Positions 17,619 through 25,045 of a DNA stretch of 64,000 nt are shown piece by piece. The DNA is from SIG307 sp964545045. GTDB lineage: Bacteria > Bacillota > Clostridia > Lachnospirales > Lachnospiraceae. The notes beneath the pieces are model-generated. The model did no database searches. It worked only from the letters and a program-made list of their open reading frames with translations, and was not told where the DNA came from. Numbering within the stretch: the first letter of the stretch is position 1; each line of letters begins with the position of its first letter. Position numbers and translations under genes: made by a program. The stretch spans positions 1 to 64,000 of the forward strand of contig CAZJEN010000002.1 of NCBI GenBank assembly GCA_964545045.1. Reading direction: 5' to 3'.

Positions 17619-18506
17619 TTATGCGGCTGCTCTGGCTGCCTCCAGAAGCATTACCGGATAGTATACCTCAGCGGGACGTTTGTTTCCAATGGACTGATGG
17701 CATCTTTCAAAGTTATAGGTGTAGATATATCTTCCGATGGCTTCTCTTGCTTCCTTGAGATTAGCATACTCCGTGAGATATGCTTCCTCATACTTGAAAC
17801 TGCGAAACCAGCGTTCAATCATGATATTATCTGCCCATCTGCTTTTGCCATCCATGCTTTGCCGGATTCCGTTATCTCGAATAAATTCGATGTATTTGTC
17901 ACTGGTAAACTGGCTGCCCTGATCCGAGTTGATGATTAACGGTTTGGCTACTTTAAATGCTTTTTTACAGGCGTTGATGACCATGGTGGTATCCAGAGTA
18001 TCATCAACATCCCAGCCAACAATACAACGGCTGTACCAGTCAATAATGGCTGTCAGGTAAAGAAATCCGTGCTTCATTGGAATGTATGTGATGTCAATCG
18101 ACCATGCCTGATTGGGACGGTCTATGACTGCGTTACGAAGCAGATACGGGCAGACTTTTGCCTGCTTCATGCGCTTAGACAGATTCATTTTTGGATAAAT
18201 CGGTGTAATGTCCATTTCACGCATATATCTACCTGCTTTACGGCGACCAACCTGATATCCGCGCAGTTTAAGCTGAGCAGACATCTGACGGGCTCCCCAG
18301 GTAGGATTATCCGTATGCAGATGGTCAATGATAGCTTTGCATTCCAATTCTTTCTGAGAAACAGGAAGTCCACCGTAATACACACTGGTACGATTGATTT
18401 CAAGCAACTTTGCACCGGTAGAAACTGGTATTTCTTTAGTCGTCGAAAGGTTTCGGACTAAATTTACTCTCGTAGTCAGGTCCGACAACTTCTTCAGATT
18501 TTTTTT
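17619..18506 (-). CDS. IS3-family transposase OrfB (DDE integrase domain)
   Basis: About 296 residues with an HTH_21-type N-terminal segment (NPTWGARQMSAQLKLRGYQVGR) followed by an rve integrase core. The DDE triad is visible as D in WSIDITYIPM, D in INSDQGSQF and E in MIERWFRSFK. The YNFERCHQSIGNKRP tail is typical of the family. The frame has no good start of its own and is entered from OrfA through a run of nine A. It is open upstream of the run, but that part is only a shadow of orfA. Confidence 0.88.
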   Translation of the reverse strand, partial: KKNLKKLSDLTTRVNLVRNLSTTKEIPVSTGAKLLEINRTSVYYGGLPVSQKELECKAIIDHLHTDNPTWGARQMSAQLKLRGYQVGRRKAGRYMREMDITPIYPKMNLSKRMKQAKVCPYLLRNAVIDRPNQAWSIDITYIPMKHGFLYLTAIIDWYSRCIVGWDVDDTLDTTMVINACKKAFKVAKPLIINSDQGSQFTSDKYIEFIRDNGIRQSMDGKSRWADNIMIERWFRSFKYEEAYLTEYANLKEAREAIGRYIYTYNFERCHQSIGNKRPAEVYYPVMLLEAARAAA

Positions 18507-18783
18507 TGAGCCAGTCAACCTGCATAGTAAGTTGACCGACCTTTTTGGCGTATTCAGCTTTTTCTTTGCGTTCTTCGGCAAGTTTTTCACGAAGATTGTC
18601 TTCTCGCTTGTTATCAAATGCGAGAGAAGCATTAGCAAGGAATTCTTTCTTCCAGTTACGAAGGAGATTTGGTTGAATATCGTTTTCAACAGCAAGGACA
18701 TTAAGCTCTTTTTCTCCTTTAAGCAATTGGAGTACGAGATTGGTTTTAAATTCAGCACTGAAATTTCTTCTTGATCTGGACAT
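18436..18783 (-). CDS. IS3-family transposase OrfA (HTH)
   Basis: A 115-aa protein with the IS3 OrfA helix-turn-helix (SRSRRNFSAEFKTNLVLQLL... NDIQPNLLRNWKKEFL) and a leucine-zipper-like helix ending at DWLKKK. The KKK codons are a run of nine A (18499-18507 on the plus strand as T). OrfB lies in the +1 frame relative to OrfA here, so loss of one A in the transcript, not a -1 ribosomal shift, would fuse them. A start with AAGAAAGAAGG upstream is present. Confidence 0.85.
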   Translation of the reverse strand: MSRSRRNFSAEFKTNLVLQLLKGEKELNVLAVENDIQPNLLRNWKKEFLANASLAFDNKREDNLREKLAEERKEKAEYAKKVGQLTMQVDWLKKKSEEVVGPDYESKFSPKPFDD

Positions 18784-18873
18784 AATAAGTACCTTCTTTC
18801 TTGTATTGGCTATAGTATATCAGATTCATTAAGAAATGTCGTGTTCAGTGTCTTAATTTATGAGACCATTATA

Positions 18874-18974
18874 AGATATATGTAGCATTGTTAGCTATAG
18901 TATATGCTGTTTTTTTTGAATATGCAGGAATTCCGCATAATGTAATTCTGTCAGTGTTATTGAATATATTTTAA
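18874..18974 (+). pseudogene. 3' end of the ApeA-like HEPN gene beyond the IS
   Basis: After the AGA target duplicate the frame reads Y-V-A-L-L-A-I-V-Y-A-V-F-F-E-Y-A-G-I-P-H and about 11 further residues before TAA. This amphipathic, hydrophobic helix is just what is missing from the truncated HEPN domain. Joined as ...ENVQ-I-YVALLAIVYA... it continues the upstream frame without any other change, so it is the detached tail of the gene. Confidence 0.75.
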
Positions 18975-19073
18975 AGGTAGAACTTGAAGGAGGAATTACA
19001 GTAAAATGAGGATGCAGGTTAATGATATAAATGTGTTTAAGGTTTGATTTTGTCAAGCTAATAAATTCAATCG

Positions 19074-19235
19074 TTGTGTGCGATAAAAGAGTGTAAGCAC
19101 TTCTTTATTACCAATGCTGCCATTCCGCCGGATGTAGAAGTTTTAATTCAAAGGTATATGTTGCCTGTTCGCCTTGGAAGAACAGTTCCTCGCAAGGTCA
19201 AAATTCGAGAAAAAGCAACTTTTCTTTACAGATAA
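19074..19235 (+). pseudogene. Possible gene remnant, 53 codons
   Basis: An open stretch ending with ...PPDVEVLIQRYMLPVRLGRT...IREKATFLYR and TAA has plausible protein-like composition and is followed 25 bp later by a terminator. It has no ATG start or ribosome binding site at its beginning (a TTG at best), so it may be the tail of a deleted gene. The 18,975-19,073 stretch before it contains only a 13-codon ORF with an AAGGAGG site (ATG at 19006), perhaps another fragment. No family assigned. Confidence 0.3.
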
Positions 19236-19259
19236 CAAAGGACAAAAAATAAAGTTTAA

Positions 19260-19283
19260 CGGCAGATATAAATCTGTCTTTTT
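19260..19283 (+). terminator. Terminator behind the 53-codon remnant
   Basis: GGCAGAT (19261-19267) pairs with ATCTGTC (19272-19278), followed by TTTTTG. Confidence 0.65.
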
Positions 19284-19370
19284 GTCGTGTTCTTTAATGT
19301 GTGCAATAATGAGATACAGAGTTCCTTCTCCATGATAAAAACCACAAAACAGATTAACTTAATGACATTA

Positions 19371-19425
19371 TCCAGTGGACCTCGGTTTTGCGCCGACCGA
19401 AGCGGAGCGGAGACCGACTCCCCGT
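19371..19425. repeat. Dispersed intergenic repeat, copy 1
   Basis: TCCAGTGGAC followed by a segment starting GACCGAAGCGGAGCGGAGAC and ending CCGACTCCCC. The same words recur near 55,617-55,707 in the gap after dapL. This GC-rich element stands out from the surrounding AT-rich DNA and is probably a genome-wide intergenic repeat. Confidence 0.6.
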
Positions 19426-19483
19426 GGATTTTTACTTGTTGGTAGTTATGCTTGTGTGATATAATTCTTCTTTTTGTTTGAAC

Positions 19484-20704
19484 TTATGTGAGAATCAAAT
19501 CTTTTTTATTCAGAAGAAAATCCAGAATATTCATGTGGATGATCCCGTTTTGGCTCATATCGATTTTATCGAGAGAGAGCACATATTTCGGAGAAGCATC
19601 TGTGATTTTGTCGTAAGCACCAAACTCGCGTTTAATAGTCTCGGCAGACGCAAGGAGGTAAGAAACCTGAATAAAGCATTTCTTGCCGTCCTTAATTGCG
19701 ACAAAATCAATTTCGCCTTTGTAGGTTTTACCGGTGAAAACATTGTATCCCCGGGAAAGAAGTTCGTTATAAATAATGTTTTCCAAGAAGAAAGTATCTT
19801 CAAAGTTAATGGTGTTTGTGTTGATGGTCCGGAATCCCATATCCACAGCATAATATTTTTCACGATTCTTTAATGCAGCCTTCCCAACGATATTGTAGCG
19901 GGATACTCCGTGGATCAAGCAGGCCTTTTTCATCTTGTCCAGATAGTTATATACTGTTCTGCGCGCAATGGCTTTCTTGTTTTGCTGTTCATAATAGGCA
20001 CAGATATTATCTGCGGAAAATTCCTTCCCTGCATTGGCAAGAATGTATAAGGAGATGTCCATGAATTGTTTCTTATCGAGATTTCTGGCTTTCTTTACGA
20101 TGTCTCGATTTACGATGCTTTCATAAAGGTTCTCCAAATACCTGCGTGTTGCGGACTCGTCTACATAATCAAAGCGTAAAGGGAAGCCGCCCCATTTGAG
20201 ATAATCGTAGAAGATATCTTCTGTAAATGGTTTATTGTTTATTTCCAGATATTCTTTTAGTTCGCCGAAAGAAAACGGCAACACTTCAAATTCTACGGTA
20301 CGACCGGTTAATAAAGTAGCCAGTTCTCCGGAGAGAAGAGTGGAGTTGCTTCCTGTAACAAAAATAGAAGTGTTTAAAGAGGCACGAAAGGAAGCTAAAG
20401 CCTTTTCGAACTCGGTAACATGCTGAATCTCGTCAAGAAAAAAATAATACTTTTCGTCATCTCTGATGCGGGATTTAATTTCTTTGTTTAAATCAGAAGC
20501 GTTCTTTATATATTCGTAATCCAAATCTTCCAGATTAATGTAGATGATATGACTGTCAGCTACTCCGTTTGTGTTCAGTTCTTCCGTTATAGTTTTCAGT
20601 AAAACGGATTTGCCTGCACGGCGTACTCCGGTGATGACCTTTATAATATCGGACTCATAAAACGGTCTGATTTGCTTTAGGTAGAGTTCTCGCTTTAATT
20701 TCAT
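19484..20704 (-). CDS. AAA ATPase with DUF4143 domain
   Basis: A 406-aa protein of the widespread AAA_14-DUF4143 family. Walker A is G-V-R-R-A-G-K-S (26-33), Walker B YYFFLDEIQHV, and sensor 1 lies in FVTGSNS. The C-terminal half is the DUF4143 domain, including a winged-helix-like segment (about 220-270) and a restriction-endonuclease-like core with GEIDFVAIKDGKKCFIQVS, where E/D and K residues resemble a PD-(D/E)xK nuclease site. The cellular role of the family is not settled. The start at 20704 is chosen because AAAGGAG lies 8 bp before this ATG, whereas an upstream GTG abuts the site. A strong promoter with operator-like repeats stands behind it. Confidence 0.88.
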   Translation of the reverse strand: MKLKRELYLKQIRPFYESDIIKVITGVRRAGKSVLLKTITEELNTNGVADSHIIYINLEDLDYEYIKNASDLNKEIKSRIRDDEKYYFFLDEIQHVTEFEKALASFRASLNTSIFVTGSNSTLLSGELATLLTGRTVEFEVLPFSFGELKEYLEINNKPFTEDIFYDYLKWGGFPLRFDYVDESATRRYLENLYESIVNRDIVKKARNLDKKQFMDISLYILANAGKEFSADNICAYYEQQNKKAIARRTVYNYLDKMKKACLIHGVSRYNIVGKAALKNREKYYAVDMGFRTINTNTINFEDTFFLENIIYNELLSRGYNVFTGKTYKGEIDFVAIKDGKKCFIQVSYLLASAETIKREFGAYDKITDASPKYVLSLDKIDMSQNGIIHMNILDFLLNKKDLILT

Positions 20705-20730
20705 GTCGCTCACTCCTTTCTTTGTAACAT

Positions 20731-20820
20731 ATTATACCCGATATGAGATAAAAATGCAAGTTAATCTTGCACAAAAACGAAAAAGCATACGGTTTGTGCA
20801 AGACAATCGTGCACAAAAAA
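20731..20820 (-). promoter_or_regulatory. Promoter of the DUF4143 ATPase with a cluster of inverted repeats
   Basis: On the minus strand TTGCAT (20759-20754) and TATAAT (20736-20731) are 17 bp apart. The -35 box is inside an inverted repeat TGCAAG-ttaat-CTTGCA (20755-20771), and a second perfect repeat CTTGCACAAA (20766-20775) / TTTGTGCAAG (20793-20802) overlaps it; a further GTGCACAAA follows. A repressor binding TTGTGCAAG half-sites is likely. From about 20,820 to 21,088 I see nothing recognisable. Confidence 0.65.
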
Positions 20821-21088
20821 GAACATTGTGATGTTTTATGAAAGGTTAAGACGCATAGATAAGTGATTTTATACAGAATCGAATGGAGTGTTTCGGCTAA
20901 AATTTATTCACAATATAAATCAGCCGAAGATTGAAAGAAAAAATTAGGGTCAAATATTTTTAATTATTTCCATAATAGAAACAATTCAGAGCATGTGGAA
21001 TGAAATGAGTCTTGATTTGCAAAGCATGTCGAACATCTGGGAGTGGACAGGTGACAAATGATGAAAGGAGTTTTATAAATGAAAACGC

Positions 21089-21119
21089 CCTTGACAGAAT
21101 TATATTATATCTGTCAAGG
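21089..21119 (-). terminator. Terminator of the leftward glutamate synthase-lysA operon
   Basis: CCTTGACAGA (21089-21098) and TCTGTCAAGG (21110-21119) are perfect complements; on the minus strand the stem is followed by GCGTTTTC. It lies 32 bp after the lysA stop. Confidence 0.8.
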
Positions 21120-21150
21120 ACGAATATGGTACAAATGTTGTACTAACATA

Positions 21151-22452
21151 TTATAAGACATCGTTTTTTATCAAGTCATCATAAGTTTCTCTTTTGACAA
21201 TGAGTTTCTTTTCATTACCTCGGACTGCGACAATTGGCGGGCGGGGAATGCGGTTATAGTTGCTTGCCATGGAGTAATTATATGCTCCGGTAGCAAGGAC
21301 CGCCAGGGTATCACCGACCTTGATTTCGGGCATCATAATGTTTTCCTGTATCAGGTCTCCCGACTCACAGCATTTGCCGGCGATAGTAACGGGAGCAATC
21401 GGTTTTGCGGACGCGTTATTAGCTACCACGGCGGAATACTTTGAACCGTATAGGATGTATCTGGGATTATCAGCCATGCCGCCGTCAACCGACACATAGG
21501 TTCTGACATTTTCAATTTCTTTGATACAGCCGACGGTATAAAGGGTAATTCCGGCAGAAGCAACGATAGAACGCCCCGGCTCAAAGACAAGGAAAGGCAG
21601 CTCAATGTTTCTTTGCTTTGCAATTTCTTTCACTGTCTCGGCGACCTTTTTTATATACTCAGCCGGCGATAACGGGTCGTCGCCGGCCGTATATTGGATG
21701 CCAAAGCCACCGCCGAGATTTAATATTTTTACTTTAAGGGAAAGACTTTCATACAAATCGGCGATGAAGTTTATCATCACTTTTGCTGCTTCACAGAAAG
21801 GTTCAACATCAAAAATCTGTGAACCGATATGACAATGAACACCGTCAATTTGGATATTGTTGAGCGTGGCGGCGTATCGATGAATCTGTGCAGCTTCACC
21901 GTTTTCTAAAGCAACGCCGAACTTGGAGTCGATTTGTCCGGTTTTCACAAAATCATGGGTATGTGCGTCAATGCCCGGCTTAATTCGAAACAGTATTTTT
22001 TGTACCATACCTTTTGCACCGGCAATTTCGTTAATCAAATCCAATTCGTACCGATTATCGACTACTATGTGTCCTACACCATAGGTAATAGCAAGCTTGA
22101 TTTCGTCAGGAGTCTTATTATTACCGTGGAAGAATACCTTTTCCATCGGAAAACCTGCTTTATACAGGGTGTAAAGCTCGCCGCCGGAAACTACATCGGC
22201 ACCTAGACCTTCCTCAGCGGTTATGTGTGCAGTATGCATTGTACAGAGAGCTTTGCTTGCAAAGAGTACAAGTCCGTTACCGTTGAAATGGGTTTCGATA
22301 GCCTCTTTATATGCTCGACAATTTCTACGTATTAAATCTTCATCAAGAACATAAAGAGGGGTACCGTATTCGCGTGCCAGCTCCACCGTATCGTGGGAGC
22401 CGATCATTAAATGATTCTTTGAATTTACTGATAAATTATCCGAATGAAACAT
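21151..22452 (-). CDS. lysA: Diaminopimelate decarboxylase
   Basis: A 433-aa PLP enzyme of fold type III that decarboxylates meso-diaminopimelate to L-lysine, the last step of lysine synthesis. The PLP lysine is K67 in LFASKALCT. The HCHIGSQIFD segment, the phosphate-binding LNLGGGFGI loop, EPGRSIVASAG and the C-terminal CCESGDLI block (catalytic Cys) are all present. It is the last gene of the leftward operon, 16 bp after the ANTAR regulator and ahead of a perfect terminator. The other DAP genes of the window, dapF and dapL, sit at the far end of the rightward operon, so lysine synthesis brackets the nitrogen cluster. Confidence 0.95.
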   Translation of the reverse strand: MFHSDNLSVNSKNHLMIGSHDTVELAREYGTPLYVLDEDLIRRNCRAYKEAIETHFNGNGLVLFASKALCTMHTAHITAEEGLGADVVSGGELYTLYKAGFPMEKVFFHGNNKTPDEIKLAITYGVGHIVVDNRYELDLINEIAGAKGMVQKILFRIKPGIDAHTHDFVKTGQIDSKFGVALENGEAAQIHRYAATLNNIQIDGVHCHIGSQIFDVEPFCEAAKVMINFIADLYESLSLKVKILNLGGGFGIQYTAGDDPLSPAEYIKKVAETVKEIAKQRNIELPFLVFEPGRSIVASAGITLYTVGCIKEIENVRTYVSVDGGMADNPRYILYGSKYSAVVANNASAKPIAPVTIAGKCCESGDLIQENIMMPEIKVGDTLAVLATGAYNYSMASNYNRIPRPPIVAVRGNEKKLIVKRETYDDLIKNDVL

Positions 22453-22468
22453 TTTTGGTCATCCTTTG

Positions 22469-23053
22469 CTATGAATATTTTTTTACAATTTCCTCTGCGA
22501 CTGCTTTTCTGGTGACGCATTGATCCATTGCCTGTTTTTCGATATAACGGTGCGCTTCCGGTTCTTCCATCTGCAGTTCGCTGATAAGAAGCCATTTTGC
22601 CCGGTTGACGATTCGGATTTCCTCCATCTTCTCTTCAATGGAAAGAGTTTTCTTTTCTGTCTTTCGAAGTCTTTCTCTGGCGCTGGCCATCCAACTGAGT
22701 GCAGTGGCCAATATAGGCTTTGCGGTTGGCTTGGAAAGAGTAAATACACCATGTTCTGCAACTTTATCATAAATATCGGCATGGAGTTCCGTGCGTACCA
22801 GAAGAAGAACAACCACATTCCCGGAGCTGCATGTGTCAATAGCAAACCGTGTACCGACGCCATCGGGAAGAGGCGAATTAATGATGACATAATCAAAATC
22901 GCGTTCAGCCAATGCACGCTTCGCCGCACTGATATTAGATACGATTTGTGTGGGCGAATAGTTTGATTCAAGGAGCAGAGTCGATAAGACATTATTAAAA
23001 TTGTCCGATGCTGAAATAATCAAAACGCTGTAGATTCTTTCTTTCAGACTCAT
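22469..23053 (-). CDS. ANTAR-domain RNA-binding regulator with degenerate receiver
   Basis: A 194-aa two-domain protein. Residues 5-120 form a response-regulator-like receiver, but the phospho-acceptor position is Asn59 (VIINSPLPDG, normally Asp) and the acidic pocket is reduced to S-A-S-D; only the Lys of L-S-K-P (K108) is kept. It is therefore probably not switched by phosphorylation. Residues about 133-190 are an ANTAR domain (IVNRAKWLLI...EAHRYIEKQAMDQCVTRKAVAEEIV), which binds RNA hairpins to prevent termination. Next to glnA in Clostridia, ANTAR proteins are known or predicted nitrogen regulators. Its genomic place suggests that it acts on the terminators in this locus (inference). Confidence 0.9.
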   Translation of the reverse strand: MSLKERIYSVLIISASDNFNNVLSTLLLESNYSPTQIVSNISAAKRALAERDFDYVIINSPLPDGVGTRFAIDTCSSGNVVVLLLVRTELHADIYDKVAEHGVFTLSKPTAKPILATALSWMASARERLRKTEKKTLSIEEKMEEIRIVNRAKWLLISELQMEEPEAHRYIEKQAMDQCVTRKAVAEEIVKKYS

Positions 23054-23088
23054 GTTTGCTCCCTCCTTTTCGGGTGGTTTAGTTCACG

Positions 23089-24300
23089 TTATTTATTGCA
23101 ATAGATATCTAAAATCGCAGCCGGTATGTGGTCTCGGATGAAATCGCTGGCAGCGGCAATTGCGCAGGCAGAACGCAAATCAGTCGGCAATGTTTTATAG
23201 CTTGCCAAGGTTTCGGAATCTGCTTTGTAAAGGTTAATGTCCGCCGCCGCCGGCATGGTCAGTTTGTTTTCGATACCGTATAGTCCCGCATAAATCATCA
23301 GCGTAAATGCAAGATACGGATTGGCTGTCGGGTCGGGAGAGCGGAGCTCCGCACGGCGGTATTCACCTACTGCCGCAGGAATCCTCACGAGCTGAGAGCG
23401 GTTTTGGCTTGACCAGGATACATATTTCGGAGCTTTATCTATGCCAAATCGTTTATAGGACTCTTCGGTAGGATTTAGGAAAGCAGTCATCTCTTCGACC
23501 TTATCCAAAATACCTGCAATCATGTGGTAAAGGTGGTCGGAACCATCGTCGGATTTTACCGATACATTGATATGGAAACCGTTTCCCGGTTTGCCGTCAA
23601 GAGGTTTCGGGCTGAAGTCTACGAAAATACCGTTACGACGGCAGACTGTTTTAACGACTGTTTGAAACGTCAGTGTATTGTCCGCGGCTGTAATAGGATC
23701 GGAATAACGGAAGTCGATTTCGTTCTGACCGGGACCTTCCTCGTGGTGAGAACTTTCGGGACGAATGCCCATCTGTTCTAACGTCAGGCATATTTCGCGA
23801 CGGATGTTTTCGCCTCTGTCTTCGGGAGCAATATCCATATAACCGGCCTCATCATAAGGAATCTTTGTCGAATTATTTTTTTCATCAAGCTCAAACAGAT
23901 AAAATTCCTGCTCGGCACCAAATGCAAATGTATATCCCGCTTGTTTGGCATCTTTGACAGCTTGCTTCAGTAAATTCCGCGTATCACATTCAAACGGTGT
24001 TCCGTCGGGATAGGAAATACCGGAGAACATGCGGACAACTTTACCGTGTTCGGGTCTCCACGGAAGCAATGTCAATGTTTCAGGGTCCGGATGGAGCAGA
24101 AGATCGGAATGCGCTTCGTCGCCAAAGCCAACGATTGCGGAAGCATCAAAAGCAATTCCGTATTCAAAGGCACGAGGCAATTCCTCCGGCATAATGGATA
24201 TATTCTTTTGTTTGCCAAACACATCACAAAAAGCAAGACGAATAAATTTCACATCGTCTTCTCGGACATACTGCATTACCTCTTCCTTTGAATACTTCAT
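23089..24300 (-). CDS. glnA: Glutamine synthetase (type I)
   Basis: A 403-aa GS-I family enzyme making glutamine from glutamate, ammonia and ATP. Metal- and substrate-binding motifs are intact: FAFGAEQEFYLFE, HHEEGPGQNEIDFRY, NGFHINVS and the ATP/glutamate block NRSQLVRIPAA. It is somewhat shorter than the usual ~440 aa, mostly from a compact C-terminus; no adenylylation-site Tyr block is evident, as expected for GS-I-alpha. Its ribosome site is weak (GTAGGTAG). It follows the third glutamate synthase polypeptide by 20 bp and precedes the ANTAR gene. A second, type III, synthetase is encoded on the other strand. Confidence 0.93.
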   Translation of the reverse strand: MKYSKEEVMQYVREDDVKFIRLAFCDVFGKQKNISIMPEELPRAFEYGIAFDASAIVGFGDEAHSDLLLHPDPETLTLLPWRPEHGKVVRMFSGISYPDGTPFECDTRNLLKQAVKDAKQAGYTFAFGAEQEFYLFELDEKNNSTKIPYDEAGYMDIAPEDRGENIRREICLTLEQMGIRPESSHHEEGPGQNEIDFRYSDPITAADNTLTFQTVVKTVCRRNGIFVDFSPKPLDGKPGNGFHINVSVKSDDGSDHLYHMIAGILDKVEEMTAFLNPTEESYKRFGIDKAPKYVSWSSQNRSQLVRIPAAVGEYRRAELRSPDPTANPYLAFTLMIYAGLYGIENKLTMPAAADINLYKADSETLASYKTLPTDLRSACAIAAASDFIRDHIPAAILDIYCNK

Positions 24301-24320
24301 AATGATCTACCTACTTTCTT

Positions 24321-25040
24321 TTAATTTGCCACATACATTTGCTTGTATGGGTTTTTGCTGTCGGGAGTGACAACAGTGAAAGGTGAGTTGAGCACCTGGT
24401 TACTATTATAACCGAATAACCTGCAATATTCGATTACATGTGGTTTTAATTCCTCAAAATCTGTGTCTGTGGCTTCTCTTGCGGTAACCTGACTCGGAAA
24501 AGCAATGTCCCTGCAATCTCCGCGCAAGAACATTTTACCGCCGTGCATTCCGGTGCAAGGAAAATTGCCCACAATACGCTTGCCGTTTGCATCAAGACCG
24601 AGAACAATAATCACACCGCCTGCTTGGTATTCGCCGAGAAAGCTACCGGCAACACCTCCGATTACCATTATCGGGATTTTTTCCTTGTATGCTTTCATGT
24701 GAATACCGGCCCGATATCCTGCATTGCCTTTGACGAATATTTTACCGCCGCGCATGGCATAGCCGGCGGCATCGCCGATATTGCCGTGAATGATGATTTC
24801 ACCTTCATTCATGGTGTCACCGACAGCATCCTGGGCGTTAGCGTTTACCGTGATAGTAGCTCCGTTCAGATATGCGCCGAGAGCATTCCCGGGAATGCCT
24901 TCAATCGTGATGTTTTTGTTCGACATACCTGCGGCAATAAAGCGTTGTCCGCAAGATTCTGTGAGTGTGCAATCGTCCTCTGCATTGCGGAGGGTGTCAT
25001 TCAATGTCTTGTAATCAAGATCTTTTACAGTAATTTTCAT
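24321..25040 (-). CDS. Glutamate synthase, GXGXG (GltB domain 3) subunit
   Basis: A 239-aa protein equivalent to the C-terminal right-handed beta-helix of the large glutamate synthase subunit. It shows the repeating G-x-x-x-G pattern (GNALGAYLNGATITVNANAQDAVG, GDAAGYAMRGGKIFV, GYRAGIHM, GGVAGSFLGEYQAGG). In bacterial GltB this domain is fused; here, as in archaeal-type enzymes, it is a separate gene. It lies 5 bp after the flavoprotein gene, within the operon. Confidence 0.92.
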   Translation of the reverse strand: MKITVKDLDYKTLNDTLRNAEDDCTLTESCGQRFIAAGMSNKNITIEGIPGNALGAYLNGATITVNANAQDAVGDTMNEGEIIIHGNIGDAAGYAMRGGKIFVKGNAGYRAGIHMKAYKEKIPIMVIGGVAGSFLGEYQAGGVIIVLGLDANGKRIVGNFPCTGMHGGKMFLRGDCRDIAFPSQVTAREATDTDFEELKPHVIEYCRLFGYNSNQVLNSPFTVVTPDSKNPYKQMYVAN

Positions 25041-25045
25041 AATAG

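Larger units (their letters stand above)
17515..18873 (-). mobile_element. IS3-family insertion sequence, 1,359 bp, with AGA target duplication
   Basis: The ends are imperfect inverted repeats: TATAATGGCTCAG at the left end, and TATAATGGTCTCA read inward from the right end, both followed by a shared AAGACA. The triplet AGA flanks both ends (17512-17514 and 18874-18876), a 3-bp target duplication typical of the family. The two transposase frames lie on the minus strand. Removing the element plus one AGA rejoins the HEPN reading frame exactly, which supports these boundaries. Confidence 0.85.
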
